From Paraburkholderia solitsugae (GTDB taxonomy: Bacteria > Pseudomonadota > Gammaproteobacteria > Burkholderiales > Burkholderiaceae): a stretch of DNA of 64,000 nt. Position 1 is the stretch's first letter; every line of letters starts with the position of its first letter. Positions 16,073 to 23,635 of the stretch are shown one piece after another. Under the pieces are notes generated by a model. That model worked only from the letters and a program-made list of their open reading frames with translations. It ran no database searches and had not been told where the DNA came from. The stretch is from NCBI RefSeq assembly GCF_013177695.1, contig NZ_WOEY01000065.1:124001-188000 (forward strand), given 5' to 3'. Made by a program: the position numbers and the translations under genes.

Positions 16073-18124
16073 ATGCATTACAGCCCCGACGCCATCCGCA
16101 CCATTGCTCTGGTCGGGCATGCCGGATGCGGCAAGACATCGCTGGTCGAAGCCCTGCTCTACCAGGGGGGTGAGTTACGCGCGCCCGGCAGCGTGGAGCG
16201 CGGCACCACGGTCAGCGATTTCGACCCACTCGAGCGCAAATATCACCACTCGCTGAACTCCGCCGTCGCCCACCTGCATTACCGGGATACCCGCATCTAT
16301 CTGCTGGATACGCCCGGCTATCCGGACTTTTCCGGGCTGTCGATCAGCGCCCTGCCCGCTGTCGAGACCGTCGCCATCGTCATCAATGCACAGACCGGCA
16401 TCGAAATGACGACCCGGCGCATGATGGCGTGGGCGGAGAAACGCAAGCTCTGCAGAATGCTCATCGTGAACGGTATCGATGGCGAAAAGGTCGATCTCCC
16501 GGGGCTTCTGACGCAGATCCAGGAGGCCTTCGGCAAGGAATGCCTGCCCATCAATCTGCCGGCGCAAAGCGGCCGCCAGGTGGTGGATTGCTTCTTCAAC
16601 CCGGCCGGCGACGCCGATTTCCTGTCCGTTGCGGCAGCGCACAATGCGCTGGTCGACCAAGTGGTCGAGATCGATCCCGCCTTGATGGAGCTTTACCTGG
16701 AACAAGGCGAAGCCATCAGCCCGGAACAGTTGCATGAACCCTTCGAGCGGGCGCTGCGCGAAGCGCATCTGGTCCCGATCTGCTTCACGTCAGCGGCCAA
16801 CGGCGCCGGCATCGCGGAGTTACTCGACGTATTCGTCCGGCTCCTGCCCAATCCCATGGAAGGCAATCCGCCGCTCTTCTACCGCGATGCCGGTGGCCAA
16901 CAGCAAGTCATGCGCGCCGAGCCGGTCGCCGACAAGCATGTTTTGGCCCACGCCTTCAAGATCGTCATGGACCCTTACATCGGCAAAATGGCCGTGTTTC
17001 GCATCCATCAGGGCACGATCAGGCGCGATAGCCAGCTCTATATCGGCAACGGACGCCAGCCGTTCAGAGTCGCCCATCTGATGATGCTGCAGGGCAAGGA
17101 ACATGTGGATGTCCCACAAGCGGGTCCAGGCGATATCTGCGCCACGGCCAAGATCGATGAAATCGGTTTCGATGCCGTGCTGCACGACGCCCCCGAGGAC
17201 GGCAACATCCACCTGACCCCGCTCGACTTCCCCACGCCGATCTATGGATTGGCGATCGAGCCTGCGCGCCGGGGCAACGAGCAGCGCCTCTGGGAGATTC
17301 TGCAAAAGCTGAGCGCGGAAGACCCGTGTCTGCGCATCGAGCATCCGGTCGGCACCAACGAGACCGTGGTGCGCGGTCTGGGCGAGTTGCACCTGCGCCT
17401 CATGCTGGAGCGGCTATCCGAGCAGTACAAGCTCGAGGTCGTGACGCGGCCACCGAAGATCGCCTATCGGGAAACCATCGGCGGCAAAGCCGAGGGGCAC
17501 TGTCGCCACAAGAAGCAAACCGGCGGCGCCGGGCAATTCGGCGAAGTGATGCTGCGCGTGGAGCCCCTGCCGCGAGGCACGGGATTCGAGTTCGTCGACG
17601 CCGTCAAGGGTGGCGCCATCCCCGGCCAGTTCATGCCCGCCGTGGAAAAAGGCATCCAGCAGGTCATCGAAGGCGGGCCGCTTGCCGGCTTCCCGATGCA
17701 GGACGTGCGAGTCACCGTCTTCGACGGCAAGAGCCATTCAGTCGACTCCAAGGAAGTGGCATTCGTTTCCGCGGGGCGCAAGGCTTTCATCGATGCGGTG
17801 CTGAAAGCTCAGCCCATTCTGCTCGAGCCTATCGTGGACATCGAGGTGATGACGCCGGAAGCCGCGATGGGTGACATTATCGGCGACCTGTCCGCGCGGC
17901 GCGGGCAGGTCCACGGCACACGCACGGCCGCCGGCAACGCCGTAGTCGTCGCGGGACAGGTGCCCTTGTCCGAACTCAACGACTATCAGTCGCGTCTGAA
18001 CGCGATCGCGGGTGGCCACGGCAACTACAGCATCCAGCTCAGCCACTACGATCCGGTACCCCCTGCCCAGCAGGAGCGGATGGCGTCGCAGCACAAAAAA
18101 CAGGGCGACGGCGCGGCGCAATGA
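16073..18124 (+). CDS. elongation factor G-like protein (EF-G paralogue)
   Basis: A 683-residue translational GTPase homologue. The P-loop GHAGCGKT is at 15-22, DTPG at 79-82, and EF-G domains II-V follow, including GLGELHLRLMLERL and the domain IV region RHKKQTGGAGQFGEVMLRVE. The guanine-specificity motif, normally NKxD, reads NGID at 133-136. It matches the divergent EF-G-like group often annotated fusA-like rather than the main factor, which normally sits in the str operon. Whether it acts on ribosomes is not clear. The DUF1989 gene follows 69 bases downstream on the same strand. Confidence 0.88.
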   Translation: MHYSPDAIRTIALVGHAGCGKTSLVEALLYQGGELRAPGSVERGTTVSDFDPLERKYHHSLNSAVAHLHYRDTRIYLLDTPGYPDFSGLSISALPAVETVAIVINAQTGIEMTTRRMMAWAEKRKLCRMLIVNGIDGEKVDLPGLLTQIQEAFGKECLPINLPAQSGRQVVDCFFNPAGDADFLSVAAAHNALVDQVVEIDPALMELYLEQGEAISPEQLHEPFERALREAHLVPICFTSAANGAGIAELLDVFVRLLPNPMEGNPPLFYRDAGGQQQVMRAEPVADKHVLAHAFKIVMDPYIGKMAVFRIHQGTIRRDSQLYIGNGRQPFRVAHLMMLQGKEHVDVPQAGPGDICATAKIDEIGFDAVLHDAPEDGNIHLTPLDFPTPIYGLAIEPARRGNEQRLWEILQKLSAEDPCLRIEHPVGTNETVVRGLGELHLRLMLERLSEQYKLEVVTRPPKIAYRETIGGKAEGHCRHKKQTGGAGQFGEVMLRVEPLPRGTGFEFVDAVKGGAIPGQFMPAVEKGIQQVIEGGPLAGFPMQDVRVTVFDGKSHSVDSKEVAFVSAGRKAFIDAVLKAQPILLEPIVDIEVMTPEAAMGDIIGDLSARRGQVHGTRTAAGNAVVVAGQVPLSELNDYQSRLNAIAGGHGNYSIQLSHYDPVPPAQQERMASQHKKQGDGAAQ

Positions 18125-18193
18125 CCGGCCGCGCGTGCCCTGCCCTGTGCATCTGCGCAAGCTGTCCGCCAGCCCTATGAAGGAGCCGCCGTC

Positions 18194-19042
18194 ATGCTGA
18201 ATTACCCCGCCGCCTACCAGTCCACCAAGGGTTCCGCACTCGACGTCGACAAGACGTTCTATCAACGCGTCGCCTCACAGCACGACACCCGCACGTTGAT
18301 CGAATCGATCGTCGTGCCAATCAGGTCAGGTCAAGCCTGGACCGTGCCGGCCGGCCATGTGTTCCGTATCGTCACGATCGAAGGTCCGCAGGTGGCCGAC
18401 CTGAACATGTGGAACCTGCACAACCCGCGCGAGCGCATGTGGGCCTCGCGCACGCGTCAGTTGCAGCAGGCCCACGTGAGCACGTTCGACCGCCTGTGGT
18501 CAACGCTGCCGTTCCTGCGTCCCATGGTGACGATCACCGACGACAGCCTCGCAGACTATGGGGTCGACGAACACGGTGGCCGTGTTCATGATCTGCTCGG
18601 CACGCGCTGCGATCCCTACGTCAACCGCATGCTGACCGGTGAGGATTTTCATTTCCACTGCCACTCCAATCTCACGCGCGCGATCGCGCCGTACGGGCTG
18701 ACCGAATACGATGTGCACGACGTGCTCAACGTGTTCCAATGCACCGGCCTGAATCTCGACGACAAATACTTCATGAAGGCATGCCCCGCCAAGAAGGGGG
18801 ACTACCTCGAGTTTTTCGCGGAAATCGACCTGCTTTGCGCGCTTTCGACCTGTCCGGGCGGCGATCTCTCGTTGCCGATGTGGGGACCGGATGCGCGCGA
18901 TCCGCTGGAGGTGTGCCGGCCGCTTGGCGTCGAGGTCTACCGGCTCGCCCCGCAGATGCTGGACGGCTGGACGCCGCCGGCCGTCGCGGCGTACAAGGGG
19001 CAGCACGGGATGGAGCTGCAGCAGCCGCAATGGAAGAAATGA
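18194..19042 (+). CDS. DUF1989 / urea carboxylase-associated family protein
   Basis: A 282-residue DUF1989 protein with AAGGAG at good spacing before the ATG. The family's likely metal-binding residues are visible as His132-Asp133, Cys139 (GTRCDPY) and the cluster His153, His155, Cys156, His157 (FHFHCHSNL). NVFQCTGL and CPAKKGDYLEF follow. Two DUF1989 proteins together form carboxyguanidine deiminase in guanidine breakdown; other members stand alone with amino acid genes and are uncharacterised. Here there is only one copy and no urea carboxylase, so guanidine use is unlikely. The neighbouring racemase-fold, amine dehydrogenase and ABC genes suggest a deaminase- or hydrolase-type step on an amino compound. 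Confidence 0.85.
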   Translation: MLNYPAAYQSTKGSALDVDKTFYQRVASQHDTRTLIESIVVPIRSGQAWTVPAGHVFRIVTIEGPQVADLNMWNLHNPRERMWASRTRQLQQAHVSTFDRLWSTLPFLRPMVTITDDSLADYGVDEHGGRVHDLLGTRCDPYVNRMLTGEDFHFHCHSNLTRAIAPYGLTEYDVHDVLNVFQCTGLNLDDKYFMKACPAKKGDYLEFFAEIDLLCALSTCPGGDLSLPMWGPDARDPLEVCRPLGVEVYRLAPQMLDGWTPPAVAAYKGQHGMELQQPQWKK

Positions 19043-19121
19043 GTTTCGGGCGCGCTTCGCTTAGGCGTATCGCTTAGCCCGCGCACGACGGGAATTCCGG
19101 CGTCAAAACGCAATGCGCCGG

Positions 19122-19898
19122 TTACAGCGCAAACAACCGCCCACGCTGCGGTTCGCAGTCGTCCACGCCTGCGAGTCGCAACGCGTGCCAGGCCATCGCG
19201 AAGTTGCTCGATATCACCGGTTTGCCGATCCTCGATTCAAGTTCTGGAACGAGTTCGGCGATCCGCAAGCTCGTGCACGACACGAAAATGGCGTCCACGT
19301 CCGGGTGCATTGCAAGGCGCTCAACAGCCGATCGCAGAGACGCAATATCAATCCGTGCCACTTCGTTATCGTTTGCATGCTCGAACGACGCCATGCGCGT
19401 AATGCCGACGCCGCGCGCTTCGATGTAGTCGCGCATGAAGTCGTTGATCGAACGCACATAGGGCGTCAACAGCGCGGCGCGTTGGACGCCGAGCGCGCGC
19501 AGCGCAGCAAGTGCAGCGGTAATCGGTGTGGTGCACGCGACGCCCGGACGCGCTTCACGGATGCGCGCGAACACGTTTTCCTCGCCAATCACCATCGAGG
19601 CCGACGTGCAGCCGAACGCCACGACATCGATCCGCTCCGCCGGACGGATCAGCGCGACCGCCGAAGCGATGCGCGCCTCCATTTCAGCCAGGCGTTCGGG
19701 CGTGATGTCTGGCGAGTTGAGCACGCGGCTCTCATAGAACACCACACCGTCCTGAGTCAGCAGCTTGCGCCACTCGTGTTCGATCGTATGATCGGTGGCG
19801 AGTACCACCAGTCCAATGGCGGCGCGCCGGCAGATGCCGTCGTCCAGCGCGAATTCGAGCTTGACGTAGGCATCGCCCTGCAGTGGAATCGTGCTCAT
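19122..19898 (-). CDS. Asp/Glu racemase superfamily protein (maleate isomerase/EutA-like)
   Basis: A 258-residue protein of the aspartate/glutamate/hydantoin racemase superfamily. The two catalytic cysteines are seen in VAFGCTSASM and FVSCTSLRIAEL, each on one half of the pseudosymmetric fold. The organisation resembles maleate cis-trans isomerase, arylmalonate decarboxylase and the ectoine-cluster EutA group more than hydantoin racemases. It overlaps the DadA-like gene by 4 bases (ATGA), so the two are translationally coupled and should act in one pathway. Racemisation, isomerisation and decarboxylation all remain possible. Confidence 0.82.
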   Translation of the reverse strand: MSTIPLQGDAYVKLEFALDDGICRRAAIGLVVLATDHTIEHEWRKLLTQDGVVFYESRVLNSPDITPERLAEMEARIASAVALIRPAERIDVVAFGCTSASMVIGEENVFARIREARPGVACTTPITAALAALRALGVQRAALLTPYVRSINDFMRDYIEARGVGITRMASFEHANDNEVARIDIASLRSAVERLAMHPDVDAIFVSCTSLRIAELVPELESRIGKPVISSNFAMAWHALRLAGVDDCEPQRGRLFAL

Positions 19899-21139
19899 TT
19901 CAGTGTCATCCCTGTCATGTCGAGTTCAGGCTCGCGGCCGGCCATGATGTCGGCCAGCAGTTTTGCGGTGCCGCATGACATGGTCCATCCCATGTGTCCG
20001 TGGCCCGTGTTCAGGTACAGGTTCCGGTGACGCGTGCGGCCGATCAGCGGTGTCCCCTCGGGCGTCATTGGCCGCAGACCGGCCCAGTAAGACGCGCGGT
20101 TGTAGTCGGCGCCGTCAGGGAACAATTCACGGGCGGCCTGCAGCATCTGCGTGAAGTCAGCGGGCGTATGGCGGGTGTCGTAGCCGGCGAACTCGGCGGT
20201 CGCGGTAAAGCGTAGCCGTTGGCCAAAACGCGCCCACGCCACGAGATTGTTTTCGTCGACACCCCCCAGATCCGGCGGACGATGCTCGGGTCCGACAGGA
20301 AACGTGGCGGAATAGCCCTTCACCGGGTACACCGGCAACCGGTAGCCCAGGCGGCGCGCCAGGATCGGCGACCAGGAACCGAGTGCGAGGACGAACTCGT
20401 CGCCCTGGATAAGGCCCGTCGGCGTTTGCACGCCAACGACCCGATCACCGGACGCCTCGATCGCGCTAATAGGCGTATCGAATTCGAAACGCACGCCGAG
20501 GCGCTCACACACGGCCTTCAGCGCGCGGGTGAACAGATGCGCATCGCCGCTTTCATCGGTTGGACAATAAATCGCGCCCGCAATCCTGTCGCGCGCATGC
20601 GCGAGCGCCGGCTCGCGCATGGCCACCTGCGCCGCATCGAGCGTTTTGAGCGGCAGCCCGTTGTCCGCGAGGATCGACATGTTCTGCGTGCCTCGCGCGA
20701 AAGAAGCTTCGTCGCGATACAGGTACAACAGGCCACGGCTGATGCGATCGTATTGCAGGTGTTCGGCCGCGGTCAGCTGCTGCAATTGACTCTGCGCGTA
20801 GCGGCAAAGCCGCACCTTGCGCGTTGTGTTCTGACGTGAACGCTCCGCCGTGCAATTGCGCAGGAACTGGAAGCACCAGGCCCACATGTGAGGGTCTGCG
20901 TTCAGCTTGAGGCGCAGCGCCGGCCCTTCGACGAAGAGGGATTTCAGCAGAATTTTCGGCGCACGGGGAGACGCCCACGTGTACGAATGTCCCGGCGCGA
21001 CCAGACCGGCGTTAGCAAAGCTGGTCTCGAGCGCGACGCCGGGCTGACGGTCGATCACCGTCACCTCGCGGCCCTCCTTCGCGAGGTACCAGGCGGCCGT
21101 GACGCCCGCAATTCCGCCTCCCAGCACAACGGTTTTCAT
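19895..21139 (-). CDS. D-amino acid dehydrogenase-like FAD oxidoreductase
   Basis: A 414-residue DadA-family protein. The FAD-binding motif GGGIAG is at 8-13, and the segment VIDRQPGVALETSFANAGLV is nearly identical in pattern to DadA. The C-terminal TGHGHMGWTMSCGTAKLLAD closes the FAD site. Family members oxidatively deaminate D-amino acids at the inner face of the membrane and pass electrons to quinone. GGAG precedes the start. The downstream overlapping racemase-fold gene could supply its substrate isomer. It lacks the alr/dadX neighbour of the true D-alanine pathway, so its substrate may differ from D-alanine. Confidence 0.85.
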   Translation of the reverse strand: MKTVVLGGGIAGVTAAWYLAKEGREVTVIDRQPGVALETSFANAGLVAPGHSYTWASPRAPKILLKSLFVEGPALRLKLNADPHMWAWCFQFLRNCTAERSRQNTTRKVRLCRYAQSQLQQLTAAEHLQYDRISRGLLYLYRDEASFARGTQNMSILADNGLPLKTLDAAQVAMREPALAHARDRIAGAIYCPTDESGDAHLFTRALKAVCERLGVRFEFDTPISAIEASGDRVVGVQTPTGLIQGDEFVLALGSWSPILARRLGYRLPVYPVKGYSATFPVGPEHRPPDLGGVDENNLVAWARFGQRLRFTATAEFAGYDTRHTPADFTQMLQAARELFPDGADYNRASYWAGLRPMTPEGTPLIGRTRHRNLYLNTGHGHMGWTMSCGTAKLLADIMAGREPELDMTGMTLK

Positions 21140-21150
21140 GGATGACTCCT

Positions 21151-21248
21151 GTCGGCTGGAGTTAGCGCTTTAGCGCTTACTCCAGCCCCATGCAGAGCAG
21201 TCGACCGGAGTTGGCGCTTTAGCGCTTACTCCGGTCCCATGCAGAGCA
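21151..21248. repeat. two tandem 49-bp palindromic repeats
   Basis: Two adjacent 49-base units, 21151-21199 and 21200-21248, begin GTCG and end CATGCAGAGCA. Each folds into a hairpin with an outer stem and an inner GCGC-TTTA-GCGC helix. The outer arms differ between copies but stay paired: GGCTGGAGT with ACTCCAGCC in copy 1, ACCGGAGT with ACTCCGGT in copy 2. Such compensatory change means that the structure is kept. Related copies lie at 60314-60408. Confidence 0.9.
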
Positions 21249-21512
21249 TGCTTCCCGTTAGTCAATATAACGTTATCGATACTTTTTGTATGGTGTCCTA
21301 TACGCGGATACCCTATACCGCTTAAGTGTGCGGCGAGTTCTATCATGAATCAGACGCTTTCATGGTAGCGCTGCGATGAGACCGGTAGTCAGGCCGTTGA
21401 TCCGGCAGATTACAACTTGCATGCGATTTACGTTTCCATCCGTTTTCTGATGCCACCGGGATAGCCGTCTGGCGGGTCGCTCCGATCCCTTTCACAATAA
21501 GGAGTCTCCAAC
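21249..21512. promoter_or_regulatory. divergent promoter region, dadA-like / liv operon
   Basis: This AT-richer gap holds the perfect 10-base palindrome ATAACGTTAT at 21267-21276, followed by GTATGGTGT and ATACCCTATAC, which form a loose dyad around 21288-21318. These are plausible operator sites serving the two divergent operons. No regulator gene is adjacent. Confidence 0.35.
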
Positions 21513-22706
21513 ATGAATGCTCAGAAGAATGGTACGCCGGGCGCAGGTCGCGTCCTGCGGCGAACGACAATCGCGGCGTCGGCCGCTCTGGCCATGCTCG
21601 CCGGCATGGCCTCCAGTCCGGCACAAAGCCAGACCATCAAGATCGGCGTGCCGGTGCCGCTGTCGGGCAGTTCCGCCAATGCCGGCACGGACATTCTCAA
21701 TGGCGCCAAGCTAGCCGCCGCCAAGGTCAATGCAGCGGGTGGCGTGCTCGGCAAGCAGATCGAACTGGTGCCGGAGGACGACGCCTGCGACGCGCAGACA
21801 GCCGTGCAGGCCGCCCAGAAGCTGGTCGACGCGGGCGTCGTTGCCGTGGCGGGCGGTTACTGCTCCAGTGCGGCATTGCCGGAACTGACGACCTTTCATC
21901 GTGCCGGGATTCCCTACGTGCTGGACGCGTCGACCAATCCCAAGCTGACCGAGATGGGCTACGACAACGTGTTCCGTACGATTGGCCGTGACGACGAGCA
22001 GGGACCGTTTGCAGCCAGTTTCATGAAAAATTCGCTACACGTGAAGCGTGCGGCCGTGATCAACGACAACACGACCTACGCCAAGGGCCTCGCCGATAAC
22101 ACGGTGGAAGCCCTGAAAAAGGATGGTGTCGATGTCGTCTACGACGACGCGATCACGCCTGGTCAAATGGACTACTCGCCAACGCTGACCCATGTCGCCT
22201 CGCTGAAACCGGACGTGATCTACTACACCGGCTATTTCTCCGAAGCTGGCCTGCTGGTGAAAGAGGCGCGGCAACTCGGCCTGAAGATGACCTTGATGGG
22301 CGGCGACGGCACCAACGACCCGACGCTGATGAAGACAGCCGGCCCGGCAGCCAACGACATGATCATCACCACGGCGCCGTTGGCGCAGTTCCTGAGCGGT
22401 GCGCACAGCTTCGTCGACGACTATACGAAGGCCTACGGGCAAGGGCCTGGACCGTATTCGGTCTACGAATACGATGCCGTTGGCGTCACGGCGAAGGCGA
22501 TCGCAGACGCAAAGTCGTCGACGCCCGCCGCAATCACGGCCGCCCTGCACAAGATCTCGAAGTACCCGGGCGCGACCGGGACGATCGGCTTTAACCCGAA
22601 GGGTGACCGCAGTCTGGCGGTGTATATCACCATCATCGTGCACGGCGACAGTTTCGCGCCTTATCAGAAGCAGGATGCCGCGGGACACTGGATGGCGATG
22701 AAATAG
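21513..22706 (+). CDS. branched-chain amino acid-type ABC transporter, substrate-binding protein
   Basis: A 397-residue periplasmic binding protein of the LivJ/LivK family. GGAG lies ahead of the ATG. A twin-basic N-terminus and a hydrophobic core, ending near SSPAQSQT, give the export signal. The mature protein starts with IKIGVPVPLSGSSANAGTDI, the usual first strand and ligand loop, and has two Cys in the early part. It is the first gene of a five-function importer (this gene, livH, fused livMG, livF). The ligand may be any amino acid, amide or urea-like compound. The neighbouring DadA-like and DUF1989 genes suggest the one they process. Confidence 0.92.
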   Translation: MNAQKNGTPGAGRVLRRTTIAASAALAMLAGMASSPAQSQTIKIGVPVPLSGSSANAGTDILNGAKLAAAKVNAAGGVLGKQIELVPEDDACDAQTAVQAAQKLVDAGVVAVAGGYCSSAALPELTTFHRAGIPYVLDASTNPKLTEMGYDNVFRTIGRDDEQGPFAASFMKNSLHVKRAAVINDNTTYAKGLADNTVEALKKDGVDVVYDDAITPGQMDYSPTLTHVASLKPDVIYYTGYFSEAGLLVKEARQLGLKMTLMGGDGTNDPTLMKTAGPAANDMIITTAPLAQFLSGAHSFVDDYTKAYGQGPGPYSVYEYDAVGVTAKAIADAKSSTPAAITAALHKISKYPGATGTIGFNPKGDRSLAVYITIIVHGDSFAPYQKQDAAGHWMAMK

Positions 22707-22731
22707 GCCCCGCCGCGCCGCGCGCCCCGCC

Positions 22732-23631
22732 ATGAGCAACTTCTTCCAGTTCGTCATCGAAGGGCTGACGATCGGCTCGTTCTATGCCCTCGTCGCCCTC
22801 GGCTACACGATGGTCTACGGGATTATCCGGCTGATCAACTTCGCTCACGGCGACCTGTTCATGGTGGGTGCGTTCATCGGCTGGACCGGTTTGACGGTGC
22901 TTGCCGGGGCGCACGTGCCGCTCGCGTTGGCGCTGCTGATTGCGCTTGTGGCCGCGATGGTGGTCACGGGCGCACTCGGGCTCGCAATCGAACGTGTGGC
23001 GTACCAGCCGCTGTTGCGCGCGCCGCGGCTGTCCATTCTGATCACGGCGCTCGGCGTCTCGCTAGCGCTGGAGAACGGCGTGCTGCTGCTTTACGGCGCC
23101 GGTTTCAACACATACCCCCACGTACTTAGTCAGGCCGGACTCGAATTCCAGGGTGTGCAGATCACCTTCGCCCAGGTCAGCATCATCGTCGCCAGCTTTG
23201 CGCTGATGCTCGCGTTGTATTTTTTCGTTCACCGCACCTTCATCGGCACCGCGATGCGCGCGCTGGCGATCGATCAGGACGCGGCGCGTCTGATGGGTAT
23301 CGATGTCGAGCGGCTGATCCAGCTCACCTTCTTCCTGGGCTCAGCGCTGGCCGCCGTGGCCGGCGTCATGGAAGGGCTCTACTACACGCAGATCAATTTC
23401 TTCATGGGCTTCGTGCTGGGCCTGCGCGCCTTCACCGCTGCCGTTCTTGGTGGCATCGGCAATATTCCGGGCGCCATGGCGGGCGGCATCCTGATTGGCC
23501 TGCTGGAGTCCTTTGGCGCCGGCTATGTCTCATCGCGGTGGACCGACGTGCTCGTGTTCGGCGTCCTGATCGCCGTGCTCGTGATCAAACCGACCGGCTT
23601 GTTCGGCGAGCGCGTCGTCGAGAGAATGTAG
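22732..23631 (+). CDS. livH: branched-chain amino acid-type ABC transporter permease
   Basis: A 299-residue inner-membrane permease of the LivH type, with about eight hydrophobic helices. It starts with the family pattern FVIEGLTIGSFYALVALGYT, then YGIIRLINFAHGD. The EAA-like loop FTAAVLGGIGNIPGAMAGG contacts the ATPases. It starts 25 bases after the binding-protein stop with no clear Shine-Dalgarno sequence in a C-rich spacer. It pairs with the membrane part of the following fused protein. Confidence 0.93.
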   Translation: MSNFFQFVIEGLTIGSFYALVALGYTMVYGIIRLINFAHGDLFMVGAFIGWTGLTVLAGAHVPLALALLIALVAAMVVTGALGLAIERVAYQPLLRAPRLSILITALGVSLALENGVLLLYGAGFNTYPHVLSQAGLEFQGVQITFAQVSIIVASFALMLALYFFVHRTFIGTAMRALAIDQDAARLMGIDVERLIQLTFFLGSALAAVAGVMEGLYYTQINFFMGFVLGLRAFTAAVLGGIGNIPGAMAGGILIGLLESFGAGYVSSRWTDVLVFGVLIAVLVIKPTGLFGERVVERM

Positions 23632-23635
23632 CCCT

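Noticed and set aside
16073..18124. Housekeeping elongation factor G
   Set aside because: The NGID motif and the location outside a ribosomal operon indicate the divergent paralogue group.
18194..19042. Guanidine-degradation carboxyguanidine deiminase subunit
   Set aside because: That enzyme needs two DUF1989 subunits and comes with guanidine carboxylase genes; only one copy and none of the partners are present.
19895..21139. True D-alanine dehydrogenase dadA of the alanine pathway
   Set aside because: The protein is DadA-like, but there is no alanine racemase, and its coupled partner is a different racemase-fold enzyme, so the gene symbol was withheld.
21151..21248. Possible CRISPR array
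   Set aside because: The two 49-base units are directly adjacent without spacers, are palindromic throughout, and no cas gene is near.
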